This document shows positions 9,358 through 17,003 of a stretch of 64,000 bases of DNA, one piece after another (positions within the stretch are counted from its first letter, which is position 1; each line of letters opens with the position of its first letter). Position numbers and translations under genes: made by a program. Origin of the DNA: JADJSS01 sp964490845 (lineage in GTDB: Bacteria; Bacteroidota; Bacteroidia; Chitinophagales; JADIYW01). Under the pieces are notes generated by a model that saw nothing but the letters and a program-made list of their open reading frames with translations, was not told the origin of the DNA and searched no databases. The DNA lies in NCBI GenBank assembly GCA_964490845.1, contig CAZBED010000004.1:1-64000 (forward strand), read 5' to 3'.

Positions 9358-11223
9358 TCAGAATTTTTCTATCGTTCGTTCAATAATATTATTGTTGTTA
9401 TCCAATACCAGTTTGTAAGCGCCGCGGGCTAAATCATTCAAGTCAATTGTTTTATTGTACAAACCTTTTGTTAAGAAACCAAAGTCCACTCTTTTTACGA
9501 GTTTTCCGCTCAGGTCATAGATTTTTGCTTCCAGATTGGAATTGGCAGCTAAATTGAACTGCATGTAAATTTTGTCAATAAAAGGATTTGGATATGTACT
9601 CATCATAATCAGCTCATTCGCTTTGGTATGAATACCGCTGACAACGTCGGTTCTCGGTGTTTCCGGCGCCGGAAATTGTTTCGGATCTAATTTTACAGAT
9701 TGGGCAGTAGCTTTTTTCAGCCACCGGGTAGATGGCAGCGTAAACCAGGCGCCTTCATAAGTCTGGTTGGTATCCCTGGAAAGGACTGTTTTAACAGCAT
9801 AAAAATTACCTTGTGCCTGGCTTTCCGTTAAATCTAAAACACCATACCCTTTTTTATATAAATCGACATATTTTATATGTGGCAATAAGGTAGACACTAA
9901 ACCATATATCGGGTCCAACGGAACAGGCGAGGAGCCGGAAGTGACACTGGTGCATACAAATTCCACACCGACAGAACCTTGTCCGGTATTCGGATTGTAA
10001 GTGGATTGTTTATAGGGCAAATCCATTGCCCAGGCGGTATGGATATCTCCTGTCAGTACAATAACGTTTTGAATATTGTTGTTCAGGATAATGTCATACA
10101 ATTTTTTACGTTCAGTTTGGTAGCCGTCCCACTGGTCATTATTCAGGATGATGCCAGTACCATCCAGTTGCCATAACGGATTAAGGTTACCAACCATTAC
10201 CTGTTGCCCTAATACTTTCCATTTAGCGGTTGAGTTTTTCAGTTCTGTTTCCAGCCAGGCCATTTGTTCGGTGCCTAACAGTTTTCTGAGGCTGTCCGCC
10301 AATACACCTTGTTCGGTTCTGGCATACAAGCGGGTGTCGAGCATAAACAAATCCACCAGATTACCGTAACTGATTTTTCTCCATATCTTATTTGGATTTC
10401 CGGGTTCCGGCAAACGGATAGGCATCCATTCGTCATACGCTTCCTGACCTGCTGCTTTTCGCAGGCTCCAGGGGCCTTCGCTGGCAGTAGTGTGGTTTTC
10501 AGCACCGTTCATGTAGGAATTATTTGCCGTTTCATGGTCATCCCAAACGGTAATGAACGGATACTGCTGATGTACCTTGCGGGTAGAAGGATCTAAGCGG
10601 TGGGTTGAATAACGCTGGCGATAATCAATTAAACGGATAATTTCGGATGAAGGCATCTGGTCAGTTCTTGGTGCGCCAATGTTAGTAGCATACTCATAAA
10701 TGTAATCTCCTAAATGTAAAACGGCATCTACGTCATTTCTGTCTTTTATTCTGTCATAAGCATTAAAATAACCTCCGGGATAATTGGAGCAGGAAACAAA
10801 AGCGAATCGCAATTGATTAACACCTCCAACCGGTGCTGTTTTGGTTCTTCCTGTTAATGAATTTTTACCTAGTGCGGTAAATTCATAGTAGTACCAAGTA
10901 TTTGGGGACAAACCTGTTACATCTATTTTTACGGTATAATCTCTGGAACTGTCAGTGCTGAATGTTCCTGACTGGACGATGGAAGTAAAGTTGGTGTCCA
11001 GTGCCATTCTCCAGGTTCCTGTAATAGTGCCTGCTATTTCAGGAGTGACACGTGTCCAGATAATTACTGCACCGGGTGTCGGGTCTCCTGATGCCACGCC
11101 ATGATAGAACGGCGCCAGAGTCGTATCGGCCATAGACCGCATCTGTTCGTCAGAAGGTAGGATAGCATAGGATAAGGACAGTGATAAAATAAAAGAGAAA
11201 ACAAAAAGTACAGATTTTTTCAT
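9358..11223 (-). CDS. phoD: PhoD-family alkaline phosphatase with T9SS sorting domain
   Basis: 621 residues. There is a Sec signal peptide (1-20), a PhoD N-terminal beta domain (about 37-130: 'FYHGVASGDPTPGAVIIWTRV'), then the metallophosphatase domain from about 138: 'FVSCSNYPGGYFNAY', 'LGDYIYEY', 'VWDDHE' and 'TGDIHTAWA' supply the metal ligands. The last 80 residues ('STYPNPFIDKIY', 'YDLSGKLVKR', ending in 'RTIEKF') are a type A T9SS sorting domain, so the enzyme should be exported across the outer membrane to scavenge phosphate from phosphoesters. A weak promoter TTG-N19-TAATTTTC precedes it. Confidence 0.92.
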   Translation of the reverse strand: MKKSVLFVFSFILSLSLSYAILPSDEQMRSMADTTLAPFYHGVASGDPTPGAVIIWTRVTPEIAGTITGTWRMALDTNFTSIVQSGTFSTDSSRDYTVKIDVTGLSPNTWYYYEFTALGKNSLTGRTKTAPVGGVNQLRFAFVSCSNYPGGYFNAYDRIKDRNDVDAVLHLGDYIYEYATNIGAPRTDQMPSSEIIRLIDYRQRYSTHRLDPSTRKVHQQYPFITVWDDHETANNSYMNGAENHTTASEGPWSLRKAAGQEAYDEWMPIRLPEPGNPNKIWRKISYGNLVDLFMLDTRLYARTEQGVLADSLRKLLGTEQMAWLETELKNSTAKWKVLGQQVMVGNLNPLWQLDGTGIILNNDQWDGYQTERKKLYDIILNNNIQNVIVLTGDIHTAWAMDLPYKQSTYNPNTGQGSVGVEFVCTSVTSGSSPVPLDPIYGLVSTLLPHIKYVDLYKKGYGVLDLTESQAQGNFYAVKTVLSRDTNQTYEGAWFTLPSTRWLKKATAQSVKLDPKQFPAPETPRTDVVSGIHTKANELIMMSTYPNPFIDKIYMQFNLAANSNLEAKIYDLSGKLVKRVDFGFLTKGLYNKTIDLNDLARGAYKLVLDNNNNIIERTIEKF

Positions 11224-11329
11224 GTCATAGATTTTATATCGAAAATTACATCATTTTTTACATAAAACAAGGCAGTACAGCAATAATTCACAGAAGTTTA
11301 TCAAATTGTGACAAAAGTCAACCCGAAAA

Positions 11330-12040
11330 TTATAAATAAAGATAGAATGAATTTAAAAGCGCAATGGATGTTTCGCTGTATTGGTTTGCTTCATTTTTAA
11401 TGCTGAACGATAAATCCTGGGACAGCATGGTATCATCAAATGAGAATATAACGGCATACCGGAAGAAATCATGCCTGGGTGTTTGTCGGATATGTATGGA
11501 TTGTTCCGGATATAATTTCAACAATTGCGCGTACTTCAGGCATTCCTCTTTCCTGTAGTAGGGCAGAAGTATTGCCAGTTTTCCATTTTCTGATAACAGA
11601 CCGGCAGCATGTGTAAGCAGATTTTCCAAAGTCAGGTCTATTGCATGTTTTGCGGTACGTTCTCTTTCGTCTGCTGAGTGCACCTGATGCTCGTAGAATG
11701 GAGGGTTGGTAATAATTAAATCGTATTTTTTGGATGGATTGAAATATTTGAAATCTTCATTTAATACAGTTATTCTGTCCTTGTAAGTGGAGTTGGCAAT
11801 ATTTTCTTTCGCCTGAAAAAATGCAGCTTCGTCAATTTCTACAGCATCGATAGCAGCGTTTGTTTTTTGTGCCATTATCAGGCTTAATAGCCCTGTTCCG
11901 GCACCTATATCCAGCATATTTTTGACATCATCATTTGCGGGAATCCAGGCTCCGAACAAACAGGCATCCGTACAGACTTTCATGGCGCATCTGTCCTGTT
12001 CTATCCTGAAATTTTTGAATTGAAAGTAATGATTGGGCAT
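11330..12040 (-). CDS. trmN6: tRNA1(Val) (adenine(37)-N6)-methyltransferase, TrmN6/YfiC-like
   Basis: SAM-dependent methyltransferase of about 236 residues. Motif I 'LDIGAGTGLLSL' binds SAM, and the N6-adenine signature 'NPPFYEHQ' is present. The N-terminal 'FQFKNFRIEQDRCAMKVCTD' is characteristic of YfiC, which modifies A37 next to the anticodon. The ATG at 12040 is preferred over an in-frame TTG at 12049, because that TTG lies inside a perfect -7 box (TACCTTTG, 12047-12054). With the box six bases from the ATG, the message may be leaderless. A terminator hairpin separates it from the upstream Deg protease gene. Confidence 0.88.
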   Translation of the reverse strand: MPNHYFQFKNFRIEQDRCAMKVCTDACLFGAWIPANDDVKNMLDIGAGTGLLSLIMAQKTNAAIDAVEIDEAAFFQAKENIANSTYKDRITVLNEDFKYFNPSKKYDLIITNPPFYEHQVHSADERERTAKHAIDLTLENLLTHAAGLLSENGKLAILLPYYRKEECLKYAQLLKLYPEQSIHIRQTPRHDFFRYAVIFSFDDTMLSQDLSFSIKNEANQYSETSIALLNSFYLYL

Positions 12041-12046
12041 GAAATA

Positions 12047-12054
12047 CAAAGGTA
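12047..12054 (-). promoter_or_regulatory. -7 box TACCTTTG of trmN6
   Basis: Perfect TAnnTTTG match ending six bases upstream of the trmN6 ATG on the minus strand. No convincing TTG lies 18-22 bases further upstream, because that region is the terminator hairpin of the preceding gene. It predicts a transcript starting at or next to the start codon. Confidence 0.55.
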
Positions 12055-12063
12055 GTAAAAGTT

Positions 12064-12098
12064 ACAGGTTCGATAGCATCAAATACTATCGAACCTGT
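12064..12098 (-). terminator. Rho-independent terminator after degP/degQ
   Basis: Perfect 13-bp inverted repeat (12064-12076 with 12086-12098) with a nine-base loop, 23 bases past the stop of the Deg protease gene. On the minus strand it is followed by the T-rich AACTTTTA. Confidence 0.75.
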
Positions 12099-12121
12099 AC
12101 TAATAACTTATAACATTACCC

Positions 12122-13606
12122 TTAATACCCGAAAGCATAATATTTTATACCATTCTGATTGGGATATTTTCCTTCCATCAGAATGCCGTTGCCTCTTGAA
12201 TCTGAGAGTATATCTTCCAGATCTTCTTTCTTAGAAACTGCTCTGTTGTTGATGGCTGTTATGATAAATCCTTCCTGGATATTCGTATTTTGTTTGATGA
12301 TGCCATCCGTTATTTTGGTGACGCGGATGCCGGAACCGATTCCTAATTTCTTTGCTTCTAATCCTGAAACGGATTCAACGCTGATGCCCAGATTTTCCAG
12401 TGTGTTGGTTGAATTTTTGGTATCTTTTGTCAACAGAGCAGTAGTGTTGTCTTTTGATTTTAATGTAACAGTTTTAGTGAGCATATTACCGTCTCTGTAT
12501 ATCTCTACATTTACCTTGTCGCCCGGACGGTAGTTGGCAATATGCTCCTGCAAATCCGCTGAATTTTTTATATCATTTTCACCTACTTTTATAATTACAT
12601 CTCCTCGTTTAATGCCTCCGTCTTCCGCAGCGCTGTTTTTGTTCACTTCGGCAATATAGGCTCCCTGTATTTTTTTAAGTTTCAGGTCTTTTGCCAGTTC
12701 GTCATCAATTTCACGTATATTAACTCCTAAAAAACCACGCTGCACGATGCCGAAATCAATAATATCTTTGACTACTTTCTTTGCCAGATTAGACGGAATC
12801 GCGAAAGAATAACCGGCATAAGAACCTGTTGGCGTGGCAATGGCCGAATTAATACCTATAAGGTTTCCGTTCAGGTCGACCAGTGCACCGCCGCTATTGC
12901 CGGGATTAACCGCAGCGTCAGTTTGTATGAAAGATTCTATCGCCAGATTTCCGGCTTTTTCTCTTAAAATGTTGATGTTGCGTGCCTTGGCGGAGATAAT
13001 GCCGGCAGTAACGGTAGATGCCAGATTAAAAGGGTTTCCGACCGCCAGTACCCATTGCCCCACTTCCGCAGCGTCGGAATTGGCGAAGGTCAGGTATTGC
13101 AAATCGGAGGTTTCAATTTTTATAACCGCCAAATCCGTGTTCGGGTCATTACCAATTAATTTGGCTTTAAATTCCCTGTTGTCAAACAAGTTTACTTTTA
13201 TTTCATCGGCTCCTTCCACCACATGGTTATTCGTTACAATATAGCCGTCATTACTGATAATCACACCTGAGCCGGATGCTTCCTGATCCTGATCCGGCAT
13301 TTCAAACGGGGAATTGCCAAACGGGTCTCCGAAAAACTGAAAAAACGGATTCATGTTCCGTTGGTATTTAGGTTGCTTTTTCGCTTTGATAGTTGTGTTG
13401 ATATGCACCACAGCCGGTGTACTCACTTTTGCTGCCTGCACAAATGCATCGCCGGATAAAGCGCCGTTATAACCGGCGAATTTTACCGGAATGGTGTTAC
13501 TTTCTCTGATAATAGTAGCTGAATGGCCGTTAAACTTGTTTGAAACGGCAACGGCAGTCATTGCGCTGATGACGCCAATTACAAAATATCCCAATAGCTT
13601 TTTCAT
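12122..13606 (-). CDS. Deg/HtrA periplasmic serine protease (Do-like)
   Basis: 494 residues with an N-terminal membrane anchor or signal (about 5-22). The trypsin-like S1C domain has the triad His128 ('TNNHVV'), Asp158 ('NTDLAVI') and Ser238 ('GNSGGAL'). Two PDZ domains follow, the first starting near 'RGFLGVNIREID' and the second beginning with 'LGISVESVSG'. Role: degradation and chaperoning of misfolded envelope proteins. A Gly/Phe/Pro-rich linker around residues 85-108 precedes the protease core, as in many Deg proteins. It is divergent from dapF across 134 bases. Confidence 0.94.
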   Translation of the reverse strand: MKKLLGYFVIGVISAMTAVAVSNKFNGHSATIIRESNTIPVKFAGYNGALSGDAFVQAAKVSTPAVVHINTTIKAKKQPKYQRNMNPFFQFFGDPFGNSPFEMPDQDQEASGSGVIISNDGYIVTNNHVVEGADEIKVNLFDNREFKAKLIGNDPNTDLAVIKIETSDLQYLTFANSDAAEVGQWVLAVGNPFNLASTVTAGIISAKARNINILREKAGNLAIESFIQTDAAVNPGNSGGALVDLNGNLIGINSAIATPTGSYAGYSFAIPSNLAKKVVKDIIDFGIVQRGFLGVNIREIDDELAKDLKLKKIQGAYIAEVNKNSAAEDGGIKRGDVIIKVGENDIKNSADLQEHIANYRPGDKVNVEIYRDGNMLTKTVTLKSKDNTTALLTKDTKNSTNTLENLGISVESVSGLEAKKLGIGSGIRVTKITDGIIKQNTNIQEGFIITAINNRAVSKKEDLEDILSDSRGNGILMEGKYPNQNGIKYYAFGY

Positions 13607-13707
13607 AAACGTATTTATTTTAATGATTGCAAATTACACACCTTACAACAAAAGAATCTTTTAAAAAATTATAATGTCGGGTTAAAAAAAGTTAACTATA
13701 TGTTTGA

Positions 13708-13737
13708 TTGTAATACAGTATGAATACCTTATTTTTG
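13708..13737 (+). promoter_or_regulatory. dapF promoter, TTG-N19-TATTTTTG
   Basis: TTG at 13708-13710 and TATTTTTG at 13730-13737, spacer 19. The box ends three bases before the ATG at 13741, so the transcript should begin at the start codon. This also argues against the upstream in-frame ATG at 13720, which lies between the two promoter elements. Confidence 0.7.
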
Positions 13738-13740
13738 TAC

Positions 13741-14529
13741 ATGCCTATTCGATTTTTTAAATATCAGGGGACAGGAAATGATTTTGTATTGATTGACAAC
13801 AGGAAGTCGGAATTTCCGGTTGGCGATACGGCGTTAATTCATAAGATTTGCGATCGTCGGTTTGGTGTCGGCGCTGACGGCCTGATGTTGCTGGAACAAC
13901 ACACGTCTGCCGATTTTAAGATGGTTTATTTCAATGCAGACGGGAACGAAAGCACTATGTGCGGTAACGGCGGCAGATGTATCAGCGCTTTTGCACGCCA
14001 TTTGGGCGTAGCCGGAGAACAGGGTAAATTTATGGCTATTGACGGAGAGCATGAATATATTCTGAAAGATCATCTGGTACATTTAAAAATGATAGATGTT
14101 GCAACAATTTCAAATGACGGAGATGATTCCGTTTTGTTTACCGGCTCACCGCATTACGTGTCCTTCAGAAAGGATATTTCTTCCTTGAAAATTACCGAAG
14201 AGGCACATAAAGTAAGGTATAACGCCACTTATCGAAGTGAAGGCATTAATGTAAATTTTGCAGAGGATTCAAAAGGACGGATTTCCATGCGTACCTACGA
14301 AAGAGGTGTAGAAGATGAAACGCTGTCGTGCGGCACCGGCACGGTAGCCGTAGCGTTGTGTGTTGCTAAAAAAGATAATATACCAACCGGCCGTCTTGAA
14401 ATACATACACCGGGAGGCTTGCTAAGTGTTTCATTTGAAGAAGAAGGTGGCAAGTATAAAAATATCTGGCTGATCGGGCCTGCGGAATTTGTATTTGAAG
14501 GTGTTTTGAACGAGTCGGTACTAGTATGA
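13741..14529 (+). CDS. dapF: Diaminopimelate epimerase
   Basis: Converts LL- to meso-diaminopimelate for lysine and peptidoglycan synthesis. 262 residues from the ATG at 13741. The two catalytic cysteines sit in 'TMCGNGGRC' (Cys74) and 'LSCGTGT' (Cys197), and 'GTGNDFVLID' marks the N terminus. An earlier ATG at 13720 would add seven residues but lies within the promoter. Its TGA overlaps the next gene's ATG (ATGA), starting a three-gene overlapping operon with corA and an AI-2E transporter. Confidence 0.96.
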   Translation: MPIRFFKYQGTGNDFVLIDNRKSEFPVGDTALIHKICDRRFGVGADGLMLLEQHTSADFKMVYFNADGNESTMCGNGGRCISAFARHLGVAGEQGKFMAIDGEHEYILKDHLVHLKMIDVATISNDGDDSVLFTGSPHYVSFRKDISSLKITEEAHKVRYNATYRSEGINVNFAEDSKGRISMRTYERGVEDETLSCGTGTVAVALCVAKKDNIPTGRLEIHTPGGLLSVSFEEEGGKYKNIWLIGPAEFVFEGVLNESVLV

Positions 14530-15476
14530 TAAAAATATACTCCATATACGAAGGACATTTGACCGAACTGGCGCAGCCGGAGAGGGATTGCTGGATTAAT
14601 ATAGCACCGCCGTTTCATCTGGAGCAACTGGAGGCTTTGGCCAAAAAGCTGGAAATGCCGTATTCTTTTATATTGGATTGTATTGACCAGTATGAGCGTT
14701 CCCGGTATGAAAAACAGGATGATGCCAAGCTGATTGTTATCAATACACCTATATTAAATGAGGGGTTTGATATGGAAGATGAGGCAACCTACATTACCAT
14801 TCCTGTTGGTATTATTCTTATACCTGATATGATATTAACGGTGAGTTCACTAAGTAACCCGATGATAGAGTGGGTGGAAAAGAATATTGTCAAACTGGGA
14901 ACATTGAATGAACGTAATTTCTTCGTGTTGAAGATTTTTGAACGAAACGTGTATTATTTCTTGCATTATCTGCGGGAAATTAATAAAAGGATTTCACAAA
15001 TTGAGAAAGAACTCAACTATTCCAGCAGGAATCAGGAATTGAATAAACTACTCCATTTGCAAAAAGCGCTGATTTATTTTGTCAATGATATCCGTGCCAA
15101 TGAAATGGTGTTGCTGAAAATACAACGAACGGACTTTTTAAATTTCAAAGATGATGATACATCGAATGAATTATTTCAGGATATTCTGATTGATAACTCT
15201 CAGGCATTGGAAATGGCGAATGTGTATTCTAACATTCTTGGAAATATGATGGGCGCCTTTGCATCTATTATATCTAATAATCTGGGCCATGTGGTAAACC
15301 GACTGACTGCCGTGACTATTGCCTTGATGTTGCCAACGCTGGTGGCCGGTATCTATGGTATGAACGTAGATTTGCCGTTTCAGCATCAGCGCCATGCGTT
15401 TACGATTGTCGTACTGATTAGTGTATTGGTCACCATATTATTTGTTGTGTATTTCAGAAAAAAACGCTGGTTATAA
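14526..15476 (+). CDS. corA: CorA-family divalent metal ion transporter
   Basis: 316 residues. A large N-terminal cytoplasmic domain with long amphipathic helices is followed by two C-terminal membrane helices around the signature 'YGMNVDLP' (GMN), which forms the pore selectivity filter for Mg2+ or Co2+. The C-terminal tail 'YFRKKRWL' is basic, as expected for the cytoplasmic end. It overlaps dapF by ATGA and the next gene by TAATG. The link to dapF is by operon only. Confidence 0.93.
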   Translation: MIKIYSIYEGHLTELAQPERDCWINIAPPFHLEQLEALAKKLEMPYSFILDCIDQYERSRYEKQDDAKLIVINTPILNEGFDMEDEATYITIPVGIILIPDMILTVSSLSNPMIEWVEKNIVKLGTLNERNFFVLKIFERNVYYFLHYLREINKRISQIEKELNYSSRNQELNKLLHLQKALIYFVNDIRANEMVLLKIQRTDFLNFKDDDTSNELFQDILIDNSQALEMANVYSNILGNMMGAFASIISNNLGHVVNRLTAVTIALMLPTLVAGIYGMNVDLPFQHQRHAFTIVVLISVLVTILFVVYFRKKRWL

Positions 15477-16534
15477 TGATGCAGTCAGAATTAACAACCA
15501 TACGGAATGTCCTGGTTTTTTTTACATCGGTAATAGTTCTGGGGCTATTGTACCTATTACAGGATTTGCTCATTCCGCTTATGTTGGCCATGTTTCTGGC
15601 ATTGTTATTCCAGCCCAGCCTCGTCTGGTTTGAAAAACGTAAAATTCCACTTTGGCTAAGTATCACTATTATTTTAATTTTGTTCCTGACCACGATCTTT
15701 TTCATAGGCACGGTTATATATAAGACAGGAGCGGAGATTTATGGAGAAAAAGAGTACATTCTCTCTCAGGTTAACGACAAGTTATCCGGATTACTCGAGA
15801 TGTACAATCGGTTTACAGGTAAAAAACTGGATTTAGAGCATTTGTTCAATGATATAACGTCGGGAATTTCATCAGAAATGATTATGTCAAATTCGGGGTC
15901 TATTTTTGGTACCTTAGGTTCGCTTTTTGAAGAATTCCTGCTAACAGCTATTTATCTTGTTATTCTGCTTTCCGGAATCATGCGCTATGAAAATTATCTG
16001 CATTATCTGGGTGGAGAAGGGAAGAGCAGAAAATACATTGCGGCATTCGAACAGATTAAGAATTCCATCGTTTCTTATATGAAAGTAAAACTGATTATCA
16101 GTATTTTCTATGGGGTAGGTGTGACTGTGATTGGGTTGTTGTTCGGATTGCAGTTTGCTTTCTTTTGGGGTTTTATCGGTTTTGTTTTGAATTTCCTGCC
16201 GGTTTTCGGCGCTATTATAGGGTTGGTTCCGGTGTTTATCATGGGGCTAATTCAGTTTGATTCCGTTTATACCGCTGTTGCCCTCAACCTGACGGCCTAT
16301 GGATATCATTTTATTTTGGCCTCTGTGTTAGAGCCGATCTTTATGGGTAACCGAACTTCTTTAAATACGATAGTTGTGATTATGGGGTTACTGTTTTGGG
16401 GATATTTGTGGGGGATTTATGGTATGTTTCTGTCGGTTCCGCTTATGGTACTGACAAAAGTGGTACTCAGTCAGATTGAAGGTACTGATATGATCGTGCG
16501 GTTGTTAGGGTCTCAGAATGATACCGGTAAGTAA
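15476..16534 (+). CDS. AI-2E family transporter / permease
   Basis: 352 residues with about eight hydrophobic segments, in pairs at both ends, and a soluble helical stretch around residues 85-145. 'GFIGFVLNFLPVFGAIIGLVP' and the C-terminal 'LWGIYGMFLSVPLMVLTK' are typical of the AI-2E/YdiK (PF01594) family, whose members are proposed exporters of small molecules or ions; the substrate here is unknown. It starts inside the stop codon of corA (TAATG). No hairpin follows it, and the next 469 bases are the leader region of the giant gene. Confidence 0.85.
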   Translation: MMQSELTTIRNVLVFFTSVIVLGLLYLLQDLLIPLMLAMFLALLFQPSLVWFEKRKIPLWLSITIILILFLTTIFFIGTVIYKTGAEIYGEKEYILSQVNDKLSGLLEMYNRFTGKKLDLEHLFNDITSGISSEMIMSNSGSIFGTLGSLFEEFLLTAIYLVILLSGIMRYENYLHYLGGEGKSRKYIAAFEQIKNSIVSYMKVKLIISIFYGVGVTVIGLLFGLQFAFFWGFIGFVLNFLPVFGAIIGLVPVFIMGLIQFDSVYTAVALNLTAYGYHFILASVLEPIFMGNRTSLNTIVVIMGLLFWGYLWGIYGMFLSVPLMVLTKVVLSQIEGTDMIVRLLGSQNDTGK

Positions 16535-16775
16535 ATTATTACATCCAATAAATTCGTTAACTTCTGAAAATCAGGATATGATTTTAGTGCATACTCTTTA
16601 TCATGGTATGTATAAATTAATCGTGATTATTTTGACGGGATAAACAGGAAAAATAAAGACTTTTTGAAAATTATACACATAAAAATAATTATCATTTATT
16701 AATCGTTACCAAATGCCTATCTAAAGGTAAAATTTTGTTGATTTTACTTGTTAATTATGAAATTGAACAGCCTGA

Positions 16776-16810
16776 TTGTGAGCATTATCCACAATAATTA
16801 ATTACATTTG
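16776..16810 (+). promoter_or_regulatory. Candidate promoter of the giant surface protein gene
   Basis: Perfect -7 box TACATTTG at 16803-16810, with TTG at 16776-16778; the 24-base spacing is longer than the usual 18-22. The same TTACATTTGATTA core occurs upstream of the gene at 55916. Confidence 0.45.
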
Positions 16811-16900
16811 ATTATCATTTAAACGGTTTAGTATGCATTTATAGCTCTCATTTTGTGAGGAGAACTACAATGTGTGTAATTAAATTTAGTTAATTTAAAA

Positions 16901-16975
16901 CAGGTGGCAATGATGTACTTAGTCTTATTCATCCCTGCCAATAGGGCAAAATCACCTGGCTTTAGAGTGACTAAA
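16901..16975 (+). ncRNA. Candidate structured leader element (branched fold with possible pseudoknot)
   Basis: CAGGTG (16901-16906) can pair with CACCTG (16953-16958) and encloses two small helices: GATG/CATC (16912-16915 with 16930-16933) and CCT/AGG around GCCAAT (16934-16945). A hairpin TTTAG-AGTGA-CTAAA (16961-16975) follows. TTAGTC in the loop of the first helix (16919-16924) is complementary to GACTAA (16969-16974), so the last hairpin and a long-range pairing exclude each other. The element ends 28 bases before the ATG. I do not recognise a named RNA family. Confidence 0.4.
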
Positions 16976-17003
16976 ATTAAACTAAACAACAAAACAATAG
17001 TAT

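Larger units (their letters stand above)
16535..17003 (+). other. 469-bp gene-free region: promoter and long leader of the giant gene
   Basis: AT-rich, with no open frame, no tRNA and no clear terminator for the preceding operon. It holds a promoter-like TTG...TACATTTG (16776-16810), a short imperfect hairpin (CTCA-TTTTG-TGAG near 16846-16858), and the branched structure annotated separately at 16901-16975. From the inferred start near 16816 the leader is about 190 bases, much longer than those of other genes in the window. Confidence 0.6.

Noticed and set aside
12041..12049. TTG start for trmN6
   Set aside because: The TTG is the end of the -7 box; the next ATG gives the usual family N terminus.
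13720..13740. Upstream ATG for dapF adding seven residues
   Set aside because: It falls between the -33 and -7 elements and would not be transcribed from that promoter; the family starts at MPIRFFKYQG.
16901..16975. Identification of the leader as a c-di-GMP-I or preQ1 riboswitch
   Set aside because: There is no GNRA-tetraloop/receptor pair and no class-specific conserved core; only general branching is similar.
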